Shown: in pieces, positions 9,273 to 19,772 of the stretch
Layout of the letters: each line of letters opens with the position of its first letter
Numbering within the stretch: position 1 is the stretch's first letter
Assembly (NCBI GenBank): GCA_001310455.1
Contig: BAXG01000002.1
Coordinates: forward strand, 223,138 to 287,137
Direction: 5' to 3'
DNA length: 64,000 nucleotides
Source of the DNA: Photobacterium sp. JCM 19050
Lineage (GTDB): Bacteria; Pseudomonadota; Gammaproteobacteria; Enterobacterales; Vibrionaceae
Notes under the pieces: generated by a model
The model's input: the letters and a program-made list of their open reading frames with translations, nothing else
Databases searched by the model: none
Told to the model about the DNA's origin: nothing
Translations under genes and position numbers: made by a program

Positions 9273-10612
9273 AAAAGCTGACGAAATGGCTCAAGGACAA
9301 CGAAATAACAGAAGTGGAATGTGTGGTGAGCGATATGTCTGGTATCGCTCGGGGAAAGATTGCGCCGGTGGACAAATTCCTGAATGAAGGGGAGTTGCGG
9401 TTGCCGGAAAGTGTGTTGCTGCAGACAGTGACCGGCGACTTTGTTGACGACGATATTTACTACTCCCTGCTCGATGAGGCAGACATCGACATGATGTGTA
9501 AGCCGGATGAAGATGCGGTTTACCTGTTGCCCTGGACGGTCGAGAAAACCGCCAGATCATTCATGACACCTACGACAGGATGGGTAACCCGATACCGCTC
9601 TCTCCGAGAAATGTCCTGAAGACGGTACTGAAGCTCTACGAAGAAAAAGGCTGGCAGCCGGTAGTCGCCCCGGAAATGGAGTTCTACCTGACGGCTCGCT
9701 GTGATGACCCGGACCTGCCGTTGCAGCCGCCGGTAGGCCGCTCCGGCCGGACAGAAACCGGGCGTCAGTCCTTTTCCATTGATGCTGCCAACGAATTTGA
9801 TCCGCTGTTCGAGGATATGTACGAATGGTGTGAAACCCAGGGCTGGTGATCGACACCCTTATCCACGAGGAAGGCACGGCCCAGATGGAAATCAATTTCC
9901 TTCACGGCGACCCGCTTGTGTTGGCAGACCAGGTATTTCTGTTCAAGCGAACCCTGCGCGAGGCTGCGCTTAAGCACAATGTGTTGCCACCTTTATGGCA
10001 AAGCCCATCACCAACGAGCCGGGCAGCGCCATGCACCTCCACCAGAGCATCGTAAGCCGAGAAACCGGCAAGAATATCTTTACCAATGAAGACGGCACCA
10101 TTTCGCAGCTCTTTTATGGTCACATAGCCGGGCTTCAGCAATATATTCCGGAAATGCTGCCGCTGTTCGCACCTAATGTGAATTCGTTCCGCCGCTTCTT
10201 GCCGGATACCTCAGCACCGGTAAACGTGGAATGGGGCGAGGAAAACCGGACTTGCGGCCTTCGAGTACCAAGCTGCTCGCCGCAAAACCGCCGGGTTGAG
10301 AACCGGCTGCCGGGGGCAGATGCCAATCCGTATTTCGCCATTGCAGCCAGCCTTCTGTGCGGTTACATCGGAATGGTGAATGAGCTCAAACCAACCCCGC
10401 CGGTACAGGGGCGCGGCTACGAGCTGCGTGGCCCGTCTTTGCCTCACACGCTGGAGAGCGCGCTTGAGCGAATGGAGAATTGCGAGGAGGTGGAAAGTTA
10501 CCTTGGGGAGAGTTTTGCCCGTGGCTACATTGCCGTAAAACGTGCAGAACAGGAGAACTTCAAACGGGTAATCAGCTCCTGGGAACGAGAGTTCCTGCTG
10601 CTGACTGTATAA
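9269..10612 (+). CDS. Gamma-glutamylpolyamine synthetase-like (glutamine synthetase family), copy 2 (three frameshifts)
   Basis: Second GS-family ligase of the cluster, about 445 aa after repair. Motifs E-M-E-F-Y-L, Q-M-E-I-N-F, H-L-H-Q-S, E-E-N-R-T-C-G-L-R and G-A-D-A-N-P are present in order. Frames break near 9552 (C lost), 9847 (G lost) and 9982 (T lost), all in short homopolymers. The ATG at 9269 overlaps the puuD stop and beats an upstream in-frame start inside puuD. Clear divergence from copy 1 suggests the two ligases take different polyamines (for example putrescine versus spermidine, as for the Pseudomonas PauA set); this is inference. Confidence 0.88.
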
Positions 10613-10666
10613 ACCACACTGACCGGCAGAAGGGCCGGGACAACTTCAATGGATGAAAAGGGGGTA

Positions 10667-12057
10667 ATGATGCAGGACTTTGGGCGTGAGAATACGTACA
10701 ACACTGAATCATTGCAGGCGATGGACAACGCACATTATCTTCACCCGTTCAGTGATCACAAATCGCTGAGGGAAAAAGGGGCGAGGATGATCGTAAGGGC
10801 CGAGGGGGTATACCTGTGGGACAGCGACGGCAACAAAATTCTCGACGGTATGGCAGGCCTATGGTGCACCAACATTGGGTACGGGCAGATCTCGGTCGCC
10901 GAAGTGGCGTACAACCAAATGTTGGAGCTGCCATACTACAACAGTTTTTTCCAGTGTGCGCATCCCCCGGTAGTGAACTGGCAAAAGAAATCGCCTCCGT
11001 CGCACCATCCCATATGAACCAGGTCTTCTTTACCGGCTCGGGCTCTGAGTCCAATGACACCGTGCTTCGCATGGTCCGTCACTACTGGGCAGCCAAAGAG
11101 AAACCGGAAAAATTTAATATCATCTCTCGCCGCAACGGTTACCACGGATCGACGGTTGCCGGTGCCAGCCTGGGCGGCATGAAGCCCATGCACCAGCAAG
11201 GCGGGTTACCGATTCCGGGTATCGTTCATATCGACCAGCCTTACTGGTATGGTGAAGGGGCTGACCTTTCACCGGAAGCGTTCGGAATTAAAGCGGCGCA
11301 AGCGCTTGAATCCGCTATTCTTGATCTGGGAGAAGACAACGTCGCGGCCTTTATTGCCGAGCCAATTCAGGGGGCCGGAGGGGTGGTGATACCGCCTGAA
11401 ACCTACTGGCCGGAGATAAAACGCATCCTGGCGAAATACGATATTTTGCTGGTGGTTGATGAAGTGATCTGTGGTTTTGGCCGCACCGGGGAGTGGTTCG
11501 GTACTGACCTCTACGGACTTGAGCCGGATTTGATGCCGATAGCCAAAGGGATGACCTCTGGCTACATGCCAATGGGCGGCGTTATCGTCAGTGACCGGGT
11601 TTCTGCCGTGCTGGAAGAAAAAGGCGGCGAATTTTACCACGGCTACACCTATTCCGGGCACCCGGTGGCGGCTGCTGTTGCACTGGAAAACCTGAGAATT
11701 ATTAAAGAGAAAAAGTTGATTGAGTACGTGCGGGACGATATTGGACCGTACCTTCAGGAACGCTGGCAGGCCCTGGCTTCCCACCCGCTGGTGGGTGAGG
11801 CAAGGGGTGTTGGCCTTGTCGGGGCGCTGGAACTTGTCAAAGACAAGGCCACGCGTACCCGCTTTGACAGTGAGCTTGGCGTGGGCGGCATTTGCCGGGA
11901 TATGAGTGTTGAAAACGGTCTGGTGATGCGGGCTGTGGGTGACACCATGATTATCTCGCCGCCGTTGGTTATCACCCGTGAAGAGGTGGAAGAACTCATC
12001 GCTAAAGCTGAATTAGCCCTTGATTTAACACTGGAAAAAATCCGCTCTCTTTCGTAG
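10667..12057 (+). CDS. spuC: Putrescine aminotransferase, class III PLP enzyme (SpuC type; one frameshift)
   Basis: Class III aminotransferase likely to convert putrescine (or GABA or another omega-amine) with pyruvate or 2-oxoglutarate to an aminoaldehyde. G-S-G-S-E-S-N-D, Y-H-G-S-T, D-E-V-I-C-G-F-G-R-T-G and the PLP lysine in I-A-K-G-M-T-S-G-Y are present. One C is missing from a run near 10978, where the frame changes inside H-P-P-G-S-E-L-A. Start ATG 10667 follows GGGGG at a good distance; ATG 10649 is also in frame. The gene is followed by transporter genes, as in Pseudomonas spu clusters. Confidence 0.87.
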
Positions 12058-12083
12058 GGAGCTGGAGAATAACCTTATGGAAA

Positions 12084-12178
12084 GGCGCCCGGCAAGGCAA
12101 CGAGCCGGGCAGTGACAGGGCCGGAAAACGGCCAGGGAAATCCCGGTACCGGAGAACCCAAGAAACCCGGTACTGTTT
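12084..12178 (+). other. GC-rich hairpin spacer between spuC and potF
   Basis: Three potential stem-loops in a row: GCCCGGC / GCCGGGC (12087-12110), GGCCG / CGGCC with GAAAA loop (12119-12133) and a CCGGTACCGG palindrome (12143-12152) with a further CCCGGTAC copy downstream. No T tract follows, so it is not an obvious terminator. It may mark an mRNA processing or stability site in front of the binding-protein gene. Confidence 0.55.
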
Positions 12179-12180
12179 AA

Positions 12181-13296
<1,116 letters not shown>

Positions 13297-13359
13297 CAGC
13301 CGAATTTGCCGGGAGTTTTGCTCCCGGCTTCCCGCAAGGGTGTTTTTTGGAGTGATGGT

Positions 13360-14492
13360 ATGAGCGTTGTGACCGAAGGGGCAGCGGTGAGCCCTGCCGA
13401 CAATAAACCGGTGCTGGTACAGATTGACCGGGTCAGTAAACTATTTGGTGATGTCCGGGCGGTGGACGATGTGTCGCTGACCATAAACAAAGGGGAAATC
13501 TTTTCCCTGCTTGGCGGTTCCGGTTCGGGAAAATCGACCCTTCTCCGGATGCTGGCCGGGTTTGAAAAGCCTTCTTCCGGGCGAATCTTCCTCGACGGTG
13601 AAGATATCACCGACGTACCGCCTTATGACCGCCCCATTAATATGATGTTCCAGTCCTATGCCTTGTTCCCCCATATGACGGTGGCACAGAACATCGCCTT
13701 TGGGCTCAAGCAGGACAAACTGCCCAAAGCAGAAATCAAATCCCGGGTGGATGAGATGCTGCGGCTGGTCCAGATGGAAGCCTACGCCTTCCGTAAACCA
13801 CACCAGCTTTCTGGTGGCCAGCGTCAGCGTGTAGCACTGGCAAGGTCATTGGCGAAACGGCCAAAGCTGCTGTTGCTGGATGAGCCGATGGGGGCATTGG
13901 ACAAAAAACTGCGTACTCAGATGCAGCTGGAAGTGGTGGAGATCCTTGAGCGTGTCGGCGTGACCTGCGTGATGGTGACTCACGACCAGGAAGAGGCGAT
14001 GACCATGGCCGGACGCATATCCATTATGCATGAGGCTGGATTGCCCAGACCGGTACGCCGATGGATATCTATGAGAGCCCCAACAGCCGGATGATTGCCG
14101 AGTTTATCGGCTCGGTAAATATCTTCGAAGGGGAGATTACCGTCGACGAGGCCGACCACTGCATTATCCAGCCGGATAACCTGCAAAACCGGTTTTATGT
14201 GGGGCACGGTGTGGCGACCAACGTCGAGGACAAACGCGTCTGGCTGGCTGTGCGTCCGGAAAAGACCATGATGAGCCGCGAGAAACCGGCAGACGAATAC
14301 AACTGGGCAGAAGGTGTGGTGGATGATATCGCCTACCTTGGCGGGCAGTCGGTGTATTACATTCGCCTGCCTGGAGACAAGGTGGTGATGTGCAGCCTGA
14401 CCAACACTGAGCGCCGGGCTGACCGCCCGACCTGGGAAGACCGGGTTTACATCAGTTGGGAGGCCACCAGTGGGGTGGTGCTGCGCGTATGA
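13360..14492 (+). CDS. potG: Putrescine ABC transporter ATP-binding protein (one frameshift)
   Basis: Cytoplasmic ATPase of the putrescine importer. Walker [10 protein letters not shown] is at residues 52-60, followed by the Q-loop (FQSYALFPH), signature LSGGQRQR, Walker B LLLLDEP and the H-loop in VTHDQEEA. The C-terminal TOBE-like domain continues in another frame after a lost G near 14034 ([11 protein letters not shown]). ATG 13360 follows TTGGAG and is preferred over earlier in-frame codons. The end overlaps potH by ATGA. Confidence 0.92.
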
Positions 14493-15388
14493 CGAAACAA
14501 AAGATACTGTTTCCTAAAGGGCGGCATTTCACCATCGGGTTTCCCTATCTGTGGCTGCTGCTGTTCTTCACTATCCCGTTTATCATTGTCCTGAAGATAA
14601 GCTTTTCCACCGCAGCGCTGGCAATCCCGCCCTACGAGCCACTGTTTGAATACGTCGACGGTGTGCTGACCGCGGTATTTAACCTGGAAAACTACCTCTG
14701 GATACTGGACGATCCGCTGTATTACACCGCCTATCTCAGCTCGGTGAAGATAGCCTTTTTCTCCACCCTCGGTTGCCTGTTGCTGGGATACCCCATGGCC
14801 TACGCCATTGCCCGCGCGCCGTTCGCCGGCAAACCGTACTGCTCCTGCTGATAATGCTGCCTTCCTGGACCTCGTTTCTTATCCGGGTTTATGCGTGGAT
14901 GGCATTCTCAGCAATACCGGCCTTATCAACAACAGCCTGATGTGGCTTGGGATCATCAGCGAACCTATCCAGATGCTCAACACCAATTTTGCGGTCTATA
15001 TCGGCATTATTTACGCCTACCTGCCGTTTATGGTGCTGCCGCTTTACGCCAATCTGGTAAAGCTGGATAACAGCCTGCTGGAGGCCGCCGCAGATTTGGG
15101 TTCACGCAACCTCAACACTTTCTGGACGGTGACATTGCCGCTCTCAAAAGGCGGCGTGATTGCCGGCTCCATGCTGGTGTTTATTCCGGTTGTGGGGGAG
15201 TTTGTTATCCCGGAACTGCTTGGCGGCGCGGAAACTCTGATGATAGGCAAGGTGCTGTGCAGGAATTCTTTAACAACCGAGACTGGCCGGTGGCGTCAGC
15301 ACTGGCGATTATCATGCTGGCATTGCTGATTATCCCGATCACCCTGTTCCACCACTATCAGGCCAAAGAGCTGGAGGCAGACCGATGA
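14489..15388 (+). CDS. potH: Putrescine ABC transporter permease (three frameshifts)
   Basis: Inner-membrane permease, about 300 aa after repair, with six predicted helices. The EAA loop, which contacts PotG, reads E-A-A-A-D-L-G-S-R-N. Single bases are lost near 14833 (A run), 14902 (G) and 15259 (G); the restored segments (T-V-L-L-L-L-I-M-L-P-S-W, A-W-M-G-I-L-S-N-T-G, V-L-W-Q-E-F-F-N-N) agree with PotH. Both ends overlap neighbours by ATGA, supporting a single transporter operon. Confidence 0.9.
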
Positions 15389-16209
15389 AAAGAATGGGCT
15401 TTTCAACCTTCATGCTGTGGGTCGGGCTGCTGTTCCTCTACCTGCCGATGCTGATATTGGTGATTTATTCCTTCAATGCCTCCAAGCTGGTAACGGTCTG
15501 GGGCGGGTTGTCACCGAAATGGTACGCCGAACTGTTCAAAGATGAGCAGATCCTTCAGGCGGTCTGGACCAGCCTGCGTATCGCTTTTTTCAGCTCCACC
15601 ATGGCAGTAGTGATAGGCACAATGGCGGCCTTTGTCATGACCCGGTTTCGCCGTTCCTTTGCCCGGTTGACGCTTTCTAACATGATCACCGCACCGCTGG
15701 TCATGCCGGATGTCATTATCGGCCTGTCTCTGCTTTTGCTGTTCGTCCAGATGGGCGACATCTTCGGATGGCCGGCAGAGCGTGGGATGACCACGGTGTG
15801 GATAGCGCACTCCACCTTCTGTGCCGCTTATGTGGCGGTGGTGGTGTCGTCACGCCTGCGGGATCTGGATTTCTCCATTGAGGAAGCAGCCATGGATCTC
15901 GGAGCCCGACCCCTCAAAGTGTTCTTTGTGATTACTGTACCGATGATTACCCCGGCGCTGGTGGCCGGATGGCTGCTCAGTTTCAGCCTGTCGCTGGATG
16001 ATTTGGTGATCGCCAGTTTTGTCTCCGGGCCGGGTTCGACCACGCTGCCGATGGTGGTGTTCTCGTCTGTGCGACTTGGTGTGTCACCGAAGATCAACGC
16101 GCTGGCGACCCTGATTATTCTGGTGGTGTCCCTGTTTGCCTTCCTCTCCTGGTACTTTGCGCACCGGGCCGAATTGAAATCGAGGCAACAGATGGCTGCT
16201 GAAAACTGA
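15385..16209 (+). CDS. potI: Putrescine ABC transporter permease
   Basis: Second permease subunit, 274 aa, intact, six hydrophobic helices. The EAA motif is E-E-A-A-M-D-L-G-A-R-P near residue 170. It forms the membrane channel with PotH. Start codon overlaps the potH stop. The puuB-like gene follows 30 bases later, so import and oxidation are probably on one transcript. Confidence 0.93.
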   Translation: MKRMGFSTFMLWVGLLFLYLPMLILVIYSFNASKLVTVWGGLSPKWYAELFKDEQILQAVWTSLRIAFFSSTMAVVIGTMAAFVMTRFRRSFARLTLSNMITAPLVMPDVIIGLSLLLLFVQMGDIFGWPAERGMTTVWIAHSTFCAAYVAVVVSSRLRDLDFSIEEAAMDLGARPLKVFFVITVPMITPALVAGWLLSFSLSLDDLVIASFVSGPGSTTLPMVVFSSVRLGVSPKINALATLIILVVSLFAFLSWYFAHRAELKSRQQMAAEN

Positions 16210-16239
16210 TTTCAGCGGAAAAATATAAAGGAATTATCC

Positions 16240-17508
16240 ATGTCTGAAGTCCAACATGCGCCGTCATTTTACGCGGCGTCAGCTAACCCTGCGCCTGACA
16301 GACCCAAGCTGGAAGGAGATGTCAGTACTGATGTGTGTGTTATCGGGGCCGGATATACCGGGCTCTCGTCCGCGCTTCACCTTTTGGAAGCCGGGTTCTC
16401 CGTGACCGTGGTGGAAGCGGCCAAAGTCGGTTGGGGAGCATCAGGGCGTAACGGCGGACAGATCGTTAACAGCTACAGCCGGGATATCGATGTTATCGAA
16501 AAGATAGTCGGTAAAGGGCAGGCGGCGCTGTTTGGAGAAATGGCTTTTGAAGGAGGCCGGATTATCCGTGAGCGCGTAGAAAAGTACGGAATTCAGTGCG
16601 ATCTCAAGGATGGCGGGGTATTCGCCGCTCTCAATGCCAGACAGATGGCGGAGCTTGAGCACCAGAAAGCGCTTTGGGAGCGTTACGGGTATGACCAGCT
16701 TGAGCTGCTGGACGATGAAGATATTCGCAAGGTTGTCGGGACGGAGCGCTACACCGGCGGCTTGCTCGACAAAGCCGGCGGCCATATCCACCCGCTGAAT
16801 CTGGCACTTGGGGAAGCGGAGGCAGTGGAGTCCCTTGGCGGAAAAATCTATGAGCAATCTCCGGTTATCCGGGTGGAAACCGGTGAAAAAGCCAAGGTAG
16901 TCACTGAACACGGCGTGGTGGAAGCTGGCTTTGTGATTGTAGCCGGCAATGCCTACCTCGGTGGCTTGATGCCGGAACTGCAGGCCAAATCCATGCCCTG
17001 CGGCACTCAGGTCATTACTACAGAGCCCCTTAGCGATGAACTTGCCGAGCGCCTGCTGCCTAAGGATTACTGCGTGGAAGATTGTAACTACCTGCTCGAT
17101 TACTTCCGGCTTTCGGCGGACAAGCGGCTGATTTATGGCGGTGGCGTCGTTTACGGGGCGAGGGATCCGTCCGATATTGAAGCCATTATCCGGCCAAAAA
17201 TGCTGAAAACATTCCCGCAATTGCAGGATGTAAAAATCGATTATACCTGGACCGGCAACTTCCTCCTGACCCTGTCGAGGCTTCCGCAGGTTGGCCGGAT
17301 AGGCAGCAATATTTATTACTCGCAGGGGTGCAGCGGTCACGGCGTAACCTATACCCATCTGGCCGGGAAGTTGCTCAGCGAGGCGATTAACGGCCAGGCC
17401 AAGCGGTTTGATGCCTTTGCATCACTTCCTCATTACCCGTTTCCGGGCGGGCATACGTTCAGAGTGCCGTTTTCCGCGCTCGGGGCATGGTATTATTCTG
17501 CGGGATAA
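16240..17508 (+). CDS. puuB: Gamma-glutamylputrescine oxidase, copy 2
   Basis: Intact 422-aa FAD-dependent amine oxidase of the PuuB family. S-F-Y-A-A-S-A-N at the N-terminus, the FAD fold CVIGAGYTG, G-W-G-A-S-G-R-N-G-G-Q and the C-terminal G-C-S-G-H-G-V-T segment match the E. coli enzyme closely, and its N-terminal region is nearer to PuuB than copy 1. It oxidises gamma-glutamylputrescine to the gamma-glutamyl aldehyde with hydrogen peroxide as by-product. Lies between potI and gabD in the same orientation. Confidence 0.92.
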   Translation: MSEVQHAPSFYAASANPAPDRPKLEGDVSTDVCVIGAGYTGLSSALHLLEAGFSVTVVEAAKVGWGASGRNGGQIVNSYSRDIDVIEKIVGKGQAALFGEMAFEGGRIIRERVEKYGIQCDLKDGGVFAALNARQMAELEHQKALWERYGYDQLELLDDEDIRKVVGTERYTGGLLDKAGGHIHPLNLALGEAEAVESLGGKIYEQSPVIRVETGEKAKVVTEHGVVEAGFVIVAGNAYLGGLMPELQAKSMPCGTQVITTEPLSDELAERLLPKDYCVEDCNYLLDYFRLSADKRLIYGGGVVYGARDPSDIEAIIRPKMLKTFPQLQDVKIDYTWTGNFLLTLSRLPQVGRIGSNIYYSQGCSGHGVTYTHLAGKLLSEAINGQAKRFDAFASLPHYPFPGGHTFRVPFSALGAWYYSAG

Positions 17509-17539
17509 ACTCGGGATTTAACGTCAGGAGAATCCAAAC

Positions 17540-18988
17540 GTGAAACTAAATGACAAGAGCTTGCTAAAACAGCGGGCCTATATTGGTGGTGAGTGGCTGG
17601 ATGCGTTGTCCGGCAAAAAAGCAGCGGTGACCAACCCGGCTGACGGCAGCGTACTGGCACATGTGCCGGTAATGGGTGAGGAAGAAACCCGCAAAGCGAT
17701 TGAGCTTGCTGAGAAAGCCCAGCCAGCATGGCGGGCAAAAACAGCCAAGGAGCGCGCCACTATCCTGCGTCGCTGGTATGAACTGATGCTGGAAAACCAG
17801 GAAGACCTGGCGCAGTTGATGACCGCTGAGCAAGGTAAACCTCTGGCTGAAGCACGCGGTGAAATTGTGTATGCCGCCTCTTTTATTGAATGGTTTGCAG
17901 AAGAAGCCAAACGTGTTTACGGCGACACCATTCCGGGCCATCAGGGCGATAAGCGTATTATCGTGACCAAACAGCCGGTTGGGGTAACCGCTGCGATTAC
18001 ACCGTGGAACTTCCCGGCAGCAATGATCACCCGCAAAGCTGCGCCAGCACTGGCAGCAGGTTGTGCCATGGTGGTGAAGCCTGCACCGCAAACCCCGCTT
18101 TCAGCACTGGCACTGGCGGAACTGGCGCACCGGGCCGGCATCCCGGCCGGGCTGTTCAGTGTGGTGACCGGTGATGCGCTGGCAGTAGGCGGTGAGCTCT
18201 GTGCCAACCCGGTTGTGCGCAAGCTTTCGTTTACCGGCTCTACCGGCGTTGGTATCAAGCTGATGGAGCAGTGCGCACCCACCCTTAAAAAGCTGTCCCT
18301 TGAACTGGGCGGCAATGCCCCGTTTATTGTGTTTGATGACGCAGACCTTGATAAAGCGGTCGAGGGGGCAATGATTTCCAAATTCCGCAATGCCGGGCAA
18401 ACCTGTGTTTGTGCCAACCGCCTTTACGTGCAGGATGGTGTCTATGATGCCTTCGCTGAGAAACTGGCCGCGGCGGTTGCCAAACTCCAAGTCGGGCCGG
18501 GTACGGAAGACGGCGTTACCACCGGACCGCTGATTGATGACAAGGCCGTGGACAAAGTGAAGTCCCACCTCGAGGATGCGATCAGCAAGGGGGCGACGGT
18601 GATTGCCGGAGGCAAATCCCATGAGCTGGGTGGCACTTTCTTTGAGCCAACCATCGTGACCGGTGTGAACCAGCAAATGGTGGTTGCGCGGGAAGAAACC
18701 TTTGGCCCGCTGGCGCCGCTGTTCCGCTTCAAAGATGAAGACGAGGTTATCCGTATGGCGAACGATACCGAATTCGGCCTCGCAGCGTACTTCTATGCCA
18801 ATAATCTTTCGCGGGTATGGAAGGTGGCGGAAGCGCTGGAATACGGCATGGTGGGCGTGAATACCGGATTGATCTCTACCGAGGTTGCCCCGTTTGGCGG
18901 AATGAAGTCATCCGGCCTTGGCCGGGAAGGTTCCAAGTACGGAATCGAGGAATATCTGGAAATGAAATATCTCTGTTTGTCGATTTAA
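17540..18988 (+). CDS. gabD: Succinate-semialdehyde dehydrogenase
   Basis: NAD(P)-dependent aldehyde dehydrogenase of 482 aa, the exact length of E. coli GabD and highly similar throughout (I-T-P-W-N-F-P-A-A-M, L-E-L-G-G-N-A-P-F-I with the general base Glu, G-Q-T-C-V-C-A-N-R with the catalytic Cys). It oxidises succinic semialdehyde formed from GABA to succinate, the exit to the TCA cycle. Last gene of the rightward operon, closed by a strong terminator. Confidence 0.95.
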   Translation: MKLNDKSLLKQRAYIGGEWLDALSGKKAAVTNPADGSVLAHVPVMGEEETRKAIELAEKAQPAWRAKTAKERATILRRWYELMLENQEDLAQLMTAEQGKPLAEARGEIVYAASFIEWFAEEAKRVYGDTIPGHQGDKRIIVTKQPVGVTAAITPWNFPAAMITRKAAPALAAGCAMVVKPAPQTPLSALALAELAHRAGIPAGLFSVVTGDALAVGGELCANPVVRKLSFTGSTGVGIKLMEQCAPTLKKLSLELGGNAPFIVFDDADLDKAVEGAMISKFRNAGQTCVCANRLYVQDGVYDAFAEKLAAAVAKLQVGPGTEDGVTTGPLIDDKAVDKVKSHLEDAISKGATVIAGGKSHELGGTFFEPTIVTGVNQQMVVAREETFGPLAPLFRFKDEDEVIRMANDTEFGLAAYFYANNLSRVWKVAEALEYGMVGVNTGLISTEVAPFGGMKSSGLGREGSKYGIEEYLEMKYLCLSI

Positions 18989-19008
18989 ATGGCAGACAGT
19001 GAAACGTA

Positions 19009-19042
19009 AAAAGCGAGGCTGAACCAGCCTCGCTTTTCTTTT
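19009..19042. terminator. Bidirectional terminator after gabD
   Basis: Perfect 13-base stem AAAAGCGAGGCTG / CAGCCTCGCTTTT with a 3-base loop, followed by CTTTT. The reverse strand also ends in a T run, so it can stop the converging cupin gene. Confidence 0.9.
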
Positions 19043-19063
19043 GGAGAGTGTTTGGTTGAATAA

Positions 19064-19426
19064 TCACTCTGCCTCAAAGGTCACGTAGATTTTCCGGCAG
19101 GGTTTAAGCACTTCCCAGGTACCTTCGAAACCGGCGGGAATGGTAAAGCTGTCTCCCTCATTCACACGCATTTCGTTGCCTTCGGTATCGCGGATAATGG
19201 CCGCACCTTCAATAATGTGGCAGAACTCGTGCTCGGAATAACTGACTTTCCATTTACCCGGCAGGGATTGCCAGACGCCGGAATTGAACTGCCCGCAAGG
19301 ACTGGAATAACTGTTCACCATCTGCTGTAAAGGGTTACCGTGAACAACCTTCAGGGGGCTCGGGCTAAACGGGGTTTCAAAGGGGCCCGAGTGTTTGAGG
19401 GATTTAATATCTTGTACTGTTTGCAT
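19064..19426 (-). CDS. Cupin-domain protein (DUF861/Cupin_3-like) of the polyamine cluster
   Basis: Small 120-aa protein made of one cupin beta-barrel. Metal-type motif residues are visible in E-H-E-F-C-H-I-I-E-G (first motif) and G-D-S-F-T-I-P-A-G-F-E-G-T-W-E (second motif). Proteins of this type often lie in polyamine and amine catabolic clusters, but I do not know a proven reaction. It lies downstream of the BauA-like aminotransferase in the same orientation with a 346-base gap, so it may have its own promoter. Confidence 0.8.
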   Translation of the reverse strand: MQTVQDIKSLKHSGPFETPFSPSPLKVVHGNPLQQMVNSYSSPCGQFNSGVWQSLPGKWKVSYSEHEFCHIIEGAAIIRDTEGNEMRVNEGDSFTIPAGFEGTWEVLKPCRKIYVTFEAE

Positions 19427-19772
19427 GGCTATTGCTCTTAACGCTATCCACCGTCACGCCACATGGTCGCTGAAAGTGGTACTACTTCCTGTAAATTGGC
19501 AGCGGTTCAGGAATCACTTCTGCGGATCTTTCCGGCCTGCTGCTCTCCTCATACTGAACCGCAAGTGGGTGGGTAAACCGAGCGGATTCAGGGTGGTGAT
19601 GTTATCGCTGACGGGCCTGTCGGCATGGCCTGGGCAAAAAAACACCACTCCCAATCAAAATACCGTTTCCATTATTGATTTCCTACTCATTTATGAGCCG
19701 GAAAATATCATTTCTCCGGCTGCACAAATTAAGTACCTGATTTTAGTCGAACTCACATTTGGCCTGTTTCGG
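19427..19772. other. 346-base spacer, no gene seen
   Basis: Between two leftward genes. Contains a possible stem AGCCGGA / TCCGGCT near 19698-19724, which might be a weak terminator or attenuator for the aminotransferase gene. The only long open frame is antisense continuation into the aminotransferase and has no support. Confidence 0.4.

Noticed and set aside
16441..17358. 305-codon leftward frame
   Set aside because: Antisense to the intact puuB copy.
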